Source: Flavobacterium ajazii (GTDB lineage: Bacteria; Bacteroidota; Bacteroidia; Flavobacteriales; Flavobacteriaceae). From it: a DNA stretch of 64,000 bases. A model generated the notes under the pieces. The model searched no databases, was not told where the DNA came from, and saw only the letters and a list, made by a program, of their open reading frames with translations. The stretch covers positions 124,001 through 188,000 of the forward strand of contig NZ_JAAEHL010000011.1 of assembly GCF_010614725.1 (NCBI RefSeq), given 5' to 3'. The stretch's first letter is position 1. Every line of letters begins with the position of its first letter. Made by a program: the position numbers and the translations under genes. Positions 8,735-15,763 of this stretch are shown here, in pieces.

Positions 8735-8792
8735 GTGATGAGAATTAAGTATTAAGATTTTAGAAATAGAATATAGAAAAAAGATAATAGAA
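8731..8792. repeat. Degenerate short tandem repeat, about 7-bp period
   Basis: TTAAG recurs at 8731, 8745 and 8752, and TAGAA at 8761, 8767, 8774 and 8788, in the spacer before the Rieske gene. The stop codon of the Fe-S gene lies in the first unit. Confidence 0.5.
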
Positions 8793-8856
8793 GACAGATT
8801 TTAGTTTACATATAGCTTCAAAAAAACTGAAATAAAACTTTTTACACCATAAAAAA

Positions 8857-9372
8857 ATGTCTAAAGAAGATAATCTAAATAAAAACTGGAAAAAAGACTT
8901 TCCTATTGAGAAACAGCTGGCAACCAGTGTCAGCAGACGTGACTTCGCAAAATTCCTTACCTTGGTTTCCGGAGGATTGATGGTAGGAAGTGGTTTAGTT
9001 GCAGCAAAAGCTTATATTTATCCAAAAGAAGAAGTTGAAGGCGATCATTTTGTGTGTAAAAAAGCCGAAGTTCCTGTGGGCGGAACGCGTGCTTTTGTCA
9101 TCGAAGGCAGTACGATTCCGTATATATTAATTCATTTAGAAAATGGGGATTTTAAAGCGTATGAACAGAAATGTACCCATCTTTCCTGTTCAGTTTTTTA
9201 CAAACCCGGAACCGGAATTATTCATTGTCCATGCCATGAAGGTTCTTTTGATGCGAAAACAGGTGATGTTCTTGCTGGTCCTCCGCCAAGAGCTTTGCCT
9301 AGTCTGGATGTTTTTTTTAAAGGAGATGACATTTATGTAAAAGCTGCCGTTCAGGAAAAAAATCCGGCATAA
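8857..9372 (+). CDS. Tat-exported Rieske [2Fe-2S] protein
   Basis: A 171-aa Rieske protein. The N-terminus carries a twin-arginine motif (SRRDFAKFLTLVSGGL) followed by a hydrophobic stretch at about residues 32-53, so the protein is probably Tat-inserted and membrane-anchored facing the periplasm. Cluster ligands are C106 and H108 (CTHLSC) and C124 and H127 (CPCHEGSF). C111 and C126 are placed to form the disulfide typical of bc1-type Rieske proteins. This topology puts it on the opposite side from the signal-less catalytic subunit, which suggests electron exchange through the cytochrome b encoded upstream. It is not part of a bc1 operon. Its role in a nitrate-type complex is inferred from context. 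Confidence 0.88.
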   Translation: MSKEDNLNKNWKKDFPIEKQLATSVSRRDFAKFLTLVSGGLMVGSGLVAAKAYIYPKEEVEGDHFVCKKAEVPVGGTRAFVIEGSTIPYILIHLENGDFKAYEQKCTHLSCSVFYKPGTGIIHCPCHEGSFDAKTGDVLAGPPPRALPSLDVFFKGDDIYVKAAVQEKNPA

Positions 9373-9392
9373 ATTATTAAAATAAATCAGTT

Positions 9393-9638
9393 ATGAGTAA
9401 TTTTAGAAGAAGTCAGAACCAATCCAATCCAAACAAGCTGAATGCAATTCTTTCGTCATTAATTTTTATTTTAATTTTGAATGTAAGTATTCAGATTTGG
9501 CTGTTGTATGCAGCGCTGAACAATGCTTTAGATAACAATAAAGAAATTCTAATTCCTGCCTTTGTGGCTTCTTTAATATTGTTTTTAATAGGCTTTAGCT
9601 GGCTGTATTATTTGCCAAAAGGAAATTTTAAAAAATGA
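9393..9638 (+). CDS. Small two-helix membrane protein ending the nitrate cluster
   Basis: 81 aa with two hydrophobic helices (about residues 19-40 and 52-72) and an Arg/Lys-rich start and end, predicting a hairpin with both ends in the cytoplasm. It starts 20 bases after the Rieske gene and shares its strand, so it belongs to the operon. It resembles small proteins annotated as DUF6755 beside Rieske genes in flavobacteria, recalled from memory and not searched. A scaffold or accessory role for the membrane complex is inference. Confidence 0.65.
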   Translation: MSNFRRSQNQSNPNKLNAILSSLIFILILNVSIQIWLLYAALNNALDNNKEILIPAFVASLILFLIGFSWLYYLPKGNFKK

Positions 9639-9669
9639 GATAGTTAATCAAAATTTTAAAACAATAATT

Positions 9670-10695
9670 ATGAGCTTAAATTCTATTTACAACCCAAAAA
9701 AGATTGCTTTTTTCTCTACCCAGCCGTATGACAAAACTTTCTTCAATAAATATAATACTGAGTTTAATTATGAGTTGGATTATTTTGAAACACAGCTGAA
9801 TCCGCAAACGGTAATTTTGATCGAAAACGCTGCAATTGTCTGCGTTTTTGTAAATGATATTGTCAATGAAGAAGTCATCAGGCAACTGGCGGAAAAAAAC
9901 GTAAAAATCATCGCTCTACGCTGTGCAGGTTTTAATAACGTCGATTTAGAAGCTGCAAAAAAATACAATATAAAAGTCTGCCGTGTTCCTGCTTATTCGC
10001 CTCAGGCAGTTGCCGAACATGCCATGGCGATGATTTTAACCTTAAATCGAAAAACACATAAAGCTTATAATCGCGTTCGTGAACAGAATTTTTCCTTAAA
10101 CGGACTATTGGGTTTTGATTTGTTCGGAAAAACAATCGGAATTATCGGAACCGGAAATATCGGGAAAGCTTTCGCTAAAATTGCCTTAGGTTTTGGCTGT
10201 AAAGTATTGGCGTATGATATTGTAGAAAATGACGAAATGATCAAAGATGGTGTTTCTTTTGTAGGCTTAGAAGAGATTTTCAAAACGAGTGATATTATTT
10301 CGCTGCATTGCCCATTAAATGATCAGACGAAGCATGTAATCAATAAAAAATCTATTGATTTAATGAAAGAACACATCATGATTATCAATACCAGCCGTGG
10401 CGGACTGATAGAAACGGCCTGCGTTATCGAAGGTCTGAAAGAAGGAAAAATTGGTTATCTGGGAATCGATGTTTACGAACAGGAAGAAAAACTGTTTTTT
10501 AGGGATTTATCAGCAGATATTATTCAGGATGATGCGATTCAGCGTTTAATGAGTTTTCCAAATGTTCTGGTAACAGCACATCAGGCCTTTTTTACCAATG
10601 AAGCTTTGACTCAGATTGCACTGGTAACTTTTAATAATATAAAATCACTTTTGGAGCAGCATGATATTGAAAATAAAGCTGCGTTATTAGTTTAA
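9670..10695 (+). CDS. ldhA: D-lactate dehydrogenase (2-hydroxyacid dehydrogenase)
   Basis: NAD-dependent fermentative enzyme of 341 aa reducing pyruvate to D-lactate. The Rossmann motif is GIIGTGNIGKAFAKIALGFG. The catalytic triad of the family is present: R243 (NTSRGG), E270 (DVYEQEE) and H304 (TAHQAFF). The SPQAVAEHAMAMIL segment is typical of LdhA-type enzymes. It lies 31 bases after the nitrate cluster and just before a terminator, so it may be the last gene of that transcript. Such a link would fit NADH disposal at low oxygen, which is an inference from position. Other 2-hydroxyacid substrates cannot be excluded by motifs. Confidence 0.88.
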   Translation: MSLNSIYNPKKIAFFSTQPYDKTFFNKYNTEFNYELDYFETQLNPQTVILIENAAIVCVFVNDIVNEEVIRQLAEKNVKIIALRCAGFNNVDLEAAKKYNIKVCRVPAYSPQAVAEHAMAMILTLNRKTHKAYNRVREQNFSLNGLLGFDLFGKTIGIIGTGNIGKAFAKIALGFGCKVLAYDIVENDEMIKDGVSFVGLEEIFKTSDIISLHCPLNDQTKHVINKKSIDLMKEHIMIINTSRGGLIETACVIEGLKEGKIGYLGIDVYEQEEKLFFRDLSADIIQDDAIQRLMSFPNVLVTAHQAFFTNEALTQIALVTFNNIKSLLEQHDIENKAALLV

Positions 10696-10714
10696 GATTT
10701 TAATACGTTTCAGC

Positions 10715-10749
10715 CCCGACAAGTTTTAAAAGCCTGTCGGGTTTATTTT
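10715..10749 (+). terminator. Rho-independent terminator of the nitrate/ldhA unit
   Basis: Stem CCCGACA with TGTCGGG, then TTTATTTTTG. Its stem is the same as that of the lysS terminator at 11684-11710 (CCCGACAG/CTGTCGGG), so both derive from one palindromic repeat family. Confidence 0.85.
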
Positions 10750-10801
10750 TGTCGAATATTTTTTGTAATTTAAGTCATTATATGAATTTAAATATCAGAT
10801 T

Positions 10802-11398
10802 ATGAGACGTATAATTTTAATTGTAATCGGAATTTCAATATTATATTCCTGTCAAAACAAAGACCAGAAAAAAAATATCATTAAAACGATTATTCAGGAT
10901 ACTTTGTCTAAAACACTTGGAGGTACAGCCGATGTAAGTGATGCTCCTCCAAAAGAGAATAAAACAATTGAATTGATTCGGGGGAAACTTCAGGTTTTAT
11001 TGAAGAAAGATCTTCCGGCAATGACAAAAGAAGACAGATTCTTTTACTACGAAGTTTTCGACTTAAATAACGATCAAAAAGACGAATATTTTGTAGCTTT
11101 CTCAAATTCCTATTTCTGCGGAAGCGGAGGCTGCTCAGGTTATATTTTGAATAATGACGGAAGTCTAATCAATTCTTTTACCGTAACCGATTTCCCGATT
11201 TATGTCACCACAACTCCAACCGAAAAGTTTTATGATTTAATTATGGAAAGTAGGGGAAAGTTTCGTCATATAAAATTTAAAAACGGAAAATATCCTTCAA
11301 ATCCTTCAGTTCAGCCCGAATATAAAGGTGAGGTTTCGAAAGAAAGTTCAAAGGTTTTGGATATTCAGGGGAAGAAATTGGAGAGGTATTCGTTTTAG
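10802..11398 (+). CDS. Hypothetical lipoprotein
   Basis: 198-aa protein of unknown function. The N-terminus is a lipoprotein signal (IVIGISILYSCQNK, Cys at residue 17) followed by a charged linker. The mature domain has an FG-GAP-like or calcium-loop-like segment (FDLNNDQKDEYFVAFSN) and a cysteine pair in YFCGSGGCSGYIL that may form a disulfide. Aromatic-rich beta strands follow. Proteins with this EVFDLNNDQKDEYFV type of strand often have a beta-sandwich fold, but I do not recognise the family. It is monocistronic and convergent with the gene at 11403. Confidence 0.7.
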   Translation: MRRIILIVIGISILYSCQNKDQKKNIIKTIIQDTLSKTLGGTADVSDAPPKENKTIELIRGKLQVLLKKDLPAMTKEDRFFYYEVFDLNNDQKDEYFVAFSNSYFCGSGGCSGYILNNDGSLINSFTVTDFPIYVTTTPTEKFYDLIMESRGKFRHIKFKNGKYPSNPSVQPEYKGEVSKESSKVLDIQGKKLERYSF

Positions 11399-11402
11399 GT
11401 TT

Positions 11403-11636
11403 TTAATTTGAAAGCCATTCTAGATCTTCTTTGTCTAAATCTTCCTGAGAAATAACTCTACCATATTTTATATCTTCTTCACTTTCTTTGAGCATGTCTA
11501 ATTCGTATTGCTCAAATTGATAAATATCAGAAGTGTTTGCATTTTTAAGAAGATTTCTAATTTTTTCCAACAAACTTATGTCTTCAACATTTTTGAGTTT
11601 ATCAAATATTTCTAATTTTATTTCTAAAGTGCTCAT
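11403..11636 (-). CDS. Antitoxin-like small protein without an adjacent toxin
   Basis: 77-aa acidic protein: an N-terminal helical region (KLEIFDKLKNVEDISLLEKI) and an acidic tail rich in Glu and Asp. Its size and layout resemble flavobacterial addiction-module antitoxins that pair with RelE/ParE toxins. Here the gene immediately downstream on the same strand is absent: the next DNA is the convergent lipoprotein gene. It is therefore either an orphan antitoxin or an unrelated small regulator. A -7 element is visible at 11657-11664. Family assignment is tentative. Confidence 0.6.
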   Translation of the reverse strand: MSTLEIKLEIFDKLKNVEDISLLEKIRNLLKNANTSDIYQFEQYELDMLKESEEDIKYGRVISQEDLDKEDLEWLSN

Positions 11637-11656
11637 AATAATATGATTTAATAAAT

Positions 11657-11664
11657 CAAAGTTA
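11657..11664 (-). promoter_or_regulatory. Bacteroidota -7 element before the antitoxin-like gene
   Basis: Minus-strand TAACTTTG matches TAnnTTTG exactly, 20 bases upstream of the start codon. No good -33 TTTG is visible at the expected distance because the lysS terminator occupies that place. Confidence 0.4.
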
Positions 11665-11683
11665 TATAAAATTAATTGAAAAA

Positions 11684-11713
11684 CCCGACAGATTTTTAAA
11701 ACCTGTCGGGTTT
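11684..11713 (-). terminator. lysS terminator (CCCGACAG palindrome)
   Basis: Stem CCCGACAG with CTGTCGGG around an AT-rich loop, followed on the minus strand by a run of five T. It lies about 60 bases beyond the lysS stop. Confidence 0.8.
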
Positions 11714-11770
11714 GAAATATTATAAATCAATTTTGGAATTTGTAATTTCTAAAATTGGAATTTTTAAAAT

Positions 11771-13471
11771 CTATCCCACCAATTCCACAAACTTAAACTC
11801 ACCCTCAATAGCAACCTTAGTCAAACCGTGTTTCGATAAATTTTTCATAGAAGCATCCCATTTTTTACCGCTTAGATTCGCCGTAATTTTTAATTGCTGA
11901 AGATCCATTTTATTGTCATTTTTCTTCAATAAATCAACGATAAATTTCTCTTCGTCTGATAATTCGATAGTCTGTTTTTTCTCCGGACGCATTTGCGGGA
12001 ACAATAAAACTTCCTGAATAGAAGCATTATTCGTCAAATACATAATCAAACGGTCCATTCCAATTCCCATTCCGGATGTTGGAGGCATACCGTATTCTAG
12101 CGCTCTTAAGAAATCCTCGTCGATAATACCGTTTGCTTCATCATCACCTTTTTCAGAAAGACGCATCTGGTCTTCAAAACGCTCTCTTTGATCGATTGGG
12201 TCATTCAATTCAGAATAAGCATTTGCAATTTCTTTACCGCAAACCATTAATTCAAAACGCTCCGTCAAATCTGGATTATCGCGGTGCTCTTTACAAAGCG
12301 GAGACATTTCTTTTGGATAATCAGTAATGAAAGTTGGCTGAATATAATTTCCTTCACATTTTGCTCCGAAAATCTCATCGATCAGTTTTCCTTTACCCAT
12401 TGTTTCATCAACTTCGATTCCCATTCCTCTTGCAGCTTCAAACAATTCCTGTTCCGTTTTTCCGGAAATATCAAATCCGGTAAAATGTTTAATAGAATCG
12501 GTCATTGTAACACGAGCATAAGGCGCTTTAAAGTTGATGGTATGTTCGCCAAAAGTAACTTCGCTTGTACCATTTACAGCAATTGCACAATGCTCTAATA
12601 AGCCTTCTGCAAATTCCATCATCCAGTTGTAGTCTTTGTAAGCTACATATATCTCCATTGCAGTAAATTCAGGATTATGCGTTCTGTCCATACCTTCGTT
12701 ACGGAAGTTTTTAGAGAACTCATAAACACCTTCAAATCCACCAACAATTAATCTTTTTAAGTACAATTCGTTTGCAATACGCATGTAAAGCGGAATATCA
12801 AGCGAATTATGGTGCGTAATAAATGGTCTCGCCGAAGCCCCACCTGCAATAGGCTGTAAAACCGGAGTTTCAACTTCAAGGTATCCTGCATCGTTAAAAT
12901 AACCACGCATCGCACTGAATAATTTTGTACGCTTAAGGAAAGTTTCTTTAACCTGCGGATTTACAGTTAAATCTACATAACGCATTCTGTAACGCAATTC
13001 AGCATCGTTAAATGCATCATGAACATTTCCTTCTTCGTCAACTTTTGGTAATGGTAACGGACGTAACGTTTTACTCAGGAAAGTAAAACCACTCACACGA
13101 ATACATTTTGCACCAACCTGAGTCGTAAACAATTCCCCTTCAATTCCAATAAAATCTCCTAAATCGGTTAATTTTTTGAAAACCTGGTTGTACAAAGTTT
13201 TATCATCACCTTCACACAAAACATCGCGATTCACGTACAATTGAATACGTCCTTCGCTGTCTTGAAGCTCAGCAAAACAAGCTTTACCCTGATCACGAAC
13301 ACTCATCAAACGTCCCGCAACAATAACCTTCTTACCTTCCTCAAAAGTTTCCTTTATCTGCTTCGAAGTATGATTTACAGGAAAAAGATTGGCCGGATAA
13401 GGATTGATTCCTAAGGTGCGTAAGTTTTGAAGTTTTTCTCTTCTGATGATTTCTTGTTCTGATAATGCCAT
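11771..13471 (-). CDS. lysS: Lysyl-tRNA synthetase, class II, with C-terminal extension
   Basis: Charges tRNA-Lys in the cytoplasm. The protein is 566 aa from ATG 13471 (MALSEQEIIRREKLQNLR); an upstream in-frame start at 13516 would overlap the promoter and repeats and is rejected. An N-terminal OB-fold anticodon-binding domain (about 55-150) is followed by the class II core. Motif 2 is FRNEGMDRTHNPEFTAMEIY and motif 3 is GMGIGMDRLIM. About 60 residues follow the usual end (after LLFPQMRPEKK) and form a helical extension (KFIVDLLKKNDNKMDLQQLK and following) absent from the 505-aa E. coli enzyme. Its own promoter lies just upstream. Confidence 0.95.
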   Translation of the reverse strand: MALSEQEIIRREKLQNLRTLGINPYPANLFPVNHTSKQIKETFEEGKKVIVAGRLMSVRDQGKACFAELQDSEGRIQLYVNRDVLCEGDDKTLYNQVFKKLTDLGDFIGIEGELFTTQVGAKCIRVSGFTFLSKTLRPLPLPKVDEEGNVHDAFNDAELRYRMRYVDLTVNPQVKETFLKRTKLFSAMRGYFNDAGYLEVETPVLQPIAGGASARPFITHHNSLDIPLYMRIANELYLKRLIVGGFEGVYEFSKNFRNEGMDRTHNPEFTAMEIYVAYKDYNWMMEFAEGLLEHCAIAVNGTSEVTFGEHTINFKAPYARVTMTDSIKHFTGFDISGKTEQELFEAARGMGIEVDETMGKGKLIDEIFGAKCEGNYIQPTFITDYPKEMSPLCKEHRDNPDLTERFELMVCGKEIANAYSELNDPIDQRERFEDQMRLSEKGDDEANGIIDEDFLRALEYGMPPTSGMGIGMDRLIMYLTNNASIQEVLLFPQMRPEKKQTIELSDEEKFIVDLLKKNDNKMDLQQLKITANLSGKKWDASMKNLSKHGLTKVAIEGEFKFVELVG

Positions 13472-13493
13472 TTTGTGCTCTTTTTTAAGTGTG

Positions 13494-13525
13494 CAAAGAT
13501 AGTTTTTAAGTCGCAAAGTTGCAAA
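13494..13525 (-). promoter_or_regulatory. lysS promoter, TTTG-N20-TATCTTTG
   Basis: On the minus strand the -7 element TATCTTTG is at 13501-13494 and the -33 element TTTG at 13525-13522, with a 20-base spacer, inside the 17-23 range of the Bacteroidota consensus. The -7 lies 22 bases before the chosen start codon, which supports that start. The -33 box is part of a tandem repeat. Confidence 0.65.
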
Positions 13526-13541
13526 GTCATAAAGTCTAAAG
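13511..13541. repeat. Degenerate octamer tandem repeat overlapping the lysS -33 region
   Basis: AAAG recurs at 13515, 13523, 13531 and 13538 (spacing 8, 8, 7). On the minus strand this gives CTTT boxes at regular intervals, and one TTTG serves as the -33 element of lysS. Confidence 0.6.
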
Positions 13542-13554
13542 TTTTAGAAAAGAG

Positions 13555-13680
13555 CAATGTTTTTTATTAGAAGCAGAAAAATCGGTTTTTAATGAAATTT
13601 TGTCCCGCTATCCGTTATAATCTTTTATGCCGAACACCGGCATAAAAGGATTTTCACTTCTATCGGGGCTATAATAGAAA
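13555..13680 (-). repeat. Dispersed structured repeat, copy B (reverse orientation)
   Basis: Read on the minus strand it has the order AGCCCCGATAGAAG, a hairpin, AACGGATAGCGGGAC and a tail GATTTTTCTGCTTC. The hairpin at 13623-13647 is perfect (TTTTATGCCG with CGGCATAAAA). The same order occurs at 48113-48291 and 59067-59221. It fills most of the 344-base lysS/13816 gap. Confidence 0.65.
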
Positions 13681-13747
13681 TTTTTATTTTCAAAAGGCGT
13701 TTTAGTTGTAGGTGTCCGCAATAAAAGAGTTGAGCTGGTTGTAAAAA

Positions 13748-13784
13748 CTTAGCAACTTAGAATCTTAGCATCTTAGTAGCTTAA
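13748..13784. repeat. Octamer tandem repeat (CTTAG every 8 bp)
   Basis: CTTAG or CTTAA starts at 13748, 13756, 13764, 13772 and 13780, exactly 8 bases apart, directly upstream of the -7 element of the next gene. Confidence 0.7.
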
Positions 13785-13793
13785 AAAAGTTCG

Positions 13794-13801
13794 TATCTTT
13801 G
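13794..13801 (+). promoter_or_regulatory. Bacteroidota -7 element TATCTTTG
   Basis: Exact TAnnTTTG match 14 bases before the start codon of the lipoprotein gene at 13816. The -33 position falls in the octamer repeat and has no clear TTTG. A very short leader is implied. Confidence 0.5.
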
Positions 13802-13815
13802 ATAAAAAATTAAAC

Positions 13816-14571
13816 ATGATGAAATTATACAAACTACTTAGTTTTTCTTTTTTATTAACGATATTAACAAGCTGCACCTTTACTGAAAATATTTACATCA
13901 ACGATAACGGATCCGGAAAATTCTCTGTAGACCTTGATGGTTCTTCGATGATGGCAATGGCCGGGGATCAACTGGGAGAACAAATGGGAGGCGATGCAAA
14001 AAAAAATATCGACACCACTTTTACCTTCAAACAATTATTTGAAGACAAAAAAGACAGCATAGCAAAATTATCTCCGGAAGCGCAGAAAGAACTTAAGAAA
14101 CTCGAAAATTTTGTAGTAAACAGTAAAATGAACGCTGAAAAAAAGGAATTTTTAATGACGCTTGCAACAGATTTTAAAAGTGTAAACGAACTTCAGGATA
14201 TTTTACAGACTATAAGTACGCTGCAAAAATTAGAGGGAGGAGCCGGAGCCAATCCTCTTGGTAGTAATTTTGCAGATAATGGCAGTAAACTAAATTACAC
14301 TTACGACGGAAAGAAATTTACCAGAAAAGCTATAATCGATCAGCAAAAACTGGCAGCAAAAGCAAAAGACACAGCTGCAGACATGTCAAAAATGATTTTT
14401 TCATCGTCCAACTATATTTTAAAATACCACTTTCCAAAAAAAATAAAAAAAGTTTCGAATCCGAATGCTTTGTTCAGTGAGGACCGAAAAACAATTACAA
14501 TTCAATACCCTTTCACGGATTATATGGAGAATCCCGACAAACTTAACTTTGATGTTGAGTTTGAAAAATAA
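13816..14571 (+). CDS. Hypothetical lipoprotein
   Basis: 251-aa lipoprotein of unknown function. The signal peptide ends at the lipobox LTSCTF (Cys at residue 20). The start of the mature part (TENIYINDNGSGKFSVDLDGS) forms two short beta strands. A long helical middle region follows (about residues 75-145), then a lysine-rich segment, and a beta-rich end matching the first strands in style. This general pattern is seen in many flavobacterial lipoproteins of unknown role. ATG 13816 and ATG 13819 are equally possible starts. It has its own -7 element and is followed by a long inverted repeat. Confidence 0.75.
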   Translation: MMKLYKLLSFSFLLTILTSCTFTENIYINDNGSGKFSVDLDGSSMMAMAGDQLGEQMGGDAKKNIDTTFTFKQLFEDKKDSIAKLSPEAQKELKKLENFVVNSKMNAEKKEFLMTLATDFKSVNELQDILQTISTLQKLEGGAGANPLGSNFADNGSKLNYTYDGKKFTRKAIIDQQKLAAKAKDTAADMSKMIFSSSNYILKYHFPKKIKKVSNPNALFSEDRKTITIQYPFTDYMENPDKLNFDVEFEK

Positions 14572-14589
14572 TATGTAAATTTTTTTATA

Positions 14590-14646
14590 ACCGCAAATTC
14601 GCAAATTTTGTTTCTTACTTTAAAATATAATTTGTGAATTTGCGGT
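14590..14646. repeat. 18-bp inverted repeat, possible terminator
   Basis: The arms at 14590-14607 and 14629-14646 (ACCGCAAATTCGCAAATT and its complement) pair with one mismatch around a 21-base AT-rich loop. Only a weak T-run follows, so it may be a terminator for the lipoprotein gene or a dispersed palindromic repeat. Confidence 0.55.
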
Positions 14647-14682
14647 AAAATTTTATATAAGTTATGTCTTGAAAGACCTTAT

Positions 14683-14712
14683 ATTGAATCACAATATTTA
14701 ATTGTATTTTTG
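14683..14712 (+). promoter_or_regulatory. lipB promoter, ATTG-N18-TATTTTTG
   Basis: The -7 element TATTTTTG at 14705-14712 fits TAnnTTTG exactly and ATTG at 14683-14686 is a near match to the -33 box with an 18-base spacer. The start codon of lipB follows 17 bases later. Confidence 0.6.
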
Positions 14713-14729
14713 CACTTCAAAGTAATACA

Positions 14730-15428
14730 ATGAACAGAATCATCCAACTACAAGACCTCGGAGCTAAAGATTACAAAACGACCTGGGAATATCAGGAAGA
14801 ATTATTCAAAGGAATAGTCGATTTGAAAATCCAGAATAGAAGGGAAGAAACTGAAATTCCTACTCCAAATTACTTATTATTTGTAGAACATCCTCACGTT
14901 TATACTTTAGGAAAAAGTGGTGATCTGGAAAACTTATTATTAAACGAAAAACAGCTCGAAGCCAAAGGAGCGACTTTTTATAAAATCAACCGTGGCGGCG
15001 ATATTACCTATCACGGTCCCGGACAGATTGTAGGTTACCCAATTCTGGATCTGGAAAATTTCTTTACTGATATCCATAAATACCTGCGTTTACTTGAAGA
15101 ATCGATTATTTTAACTCTGGCAGAATACGGCTTGGAATCGGGGAGGAGCGAAGGAGAAACTGGAGTGTGGTTGGGCGTTGGTACTCCGTTCGCTCGTAAA
15201 ATTTGTGCAATGGGTGTTCGTGCTTCGCGCTGGGTTACCATGCACGGATTTGCCTTAAACGTGAATGTTGATTTAGGGTATTTTGATAATATCATTCCGT
15301 GTGGAATTCGTGGAAAAGGCGTTACTTCATTAAACGTTGAACTTGGTGTTGAAAAAGTAGACGAAAAAGAAGTGAAAGCTAAAATCATTAAACATTTTAC
15401 TGAGTTATTCGAAGCCGAATTTGTTTAA
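14730..15428 (+). CDS. lipB: Octanoyl-[acyl carrier protein]:protein octanoyltransferase
   Basis: Transfers octanoate from acyl carrier protein to lipoyl domains of 2-oxoacid dehydrogenases and the glycine cleavage system, the first step of lipoate synthesis; cytoplasmic. The 232-aa length is normal. The LipB signature RGGDITYHGPGQIVGYPI is complete, as are HPHVYTLGKSG and the SRWVTMHGFALNVN block. GIRGKGVTSL follows as in other family members. The gene has its own promoter and terminator, so it is monocistronic. No lipoyl synthase (lipA) is adjacent. Confidence 0.96.
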   Translation: MNRIIQLQDLGAKDYKTTWEYQEELFKGIVDLKIQNRREETEIPTPNYLLFVEHPHVYTLGKSGDLENLLLNEKQLEAKGATFYKINRGGDITYHGPGQIVGYPILDLENFFTDIHKYLRLLEESIILTLAEYGLESGRSEGETGVWLGVGTPFARKICAMGVRASRWVTMHGFALNVNVDLGYFDNIIPCGIRGKGVTSLNVELGVEKVDEKEVKAKIIKHFTELFEAEFV

Positions 15429-15480
15429 AAGCAGGTTTTTAAATAGACAAGTAAAAAATAAAGACACAACAATTCTGAAC

Positions 15481-15520
15481 TGCCCCAAAAAAGTTAGACA
15501 ACTATTTTGGGGCATTTTTT
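15481..15520 (+). terminator. lipB terminator
   Basis: Perfect 10-bp stem TGCCCCAAAA with TTTTGGGGCA (14-base loop), then six T. It lies about 50 bases after the lipB stop. Confidence 0.8.
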
Positions 15521-15763
15521 ATGGAAATCAAATTTGGTTTTTTTAAATAAAAGTGTTTTATAAACTGTAAAATAGGCCTCTGTTTTTAAACAGAAAACAA
15601 TTTTTTAATCCGAATTTATTAAAAAAATATAAAATTGATTTCTTAAAAGGCGGTATCCTGAATGGACAGTAAATTGTAGATGTATTGCAATTCTTTTCCG
15701 TATTTGTGGTAAATTTGAGTTTATACATTCTTTACAAGCTTTATTAATCTAATCATCTGACTT
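15521..15763. other. Intergenic stretch after the lipB terminator
   Basis: AT-rich DNA without a gene-like frame. A plausible promoter for the next gene lies at 15684-15717; nothing else was recognised. Confidence 0.4.
15684..15717 (+). promoter_or_regulatory. Promoter ATTG-N22-TAAATTTG
   Basis: The -7 element TAAATTTG (15710-15717) matches TAnnTTTG, with ATTG at 15684-15687 at a 22-base spacing. The start codon of the next gene is 46 bases downstream. Confidence 0.5.

Noticed and set aside
13472..13516. Upstream extension of lysS
   Set aside because: It covers the -7 element, and the conserved N-terminus starts at 13471.
15481..15520. Possible end of an IS3-type element (CCCCAAAAAAGTTAGACA)
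   Set aside because: The stem and T-run explain it as the lipB terminator, and no transposase or second end was found.
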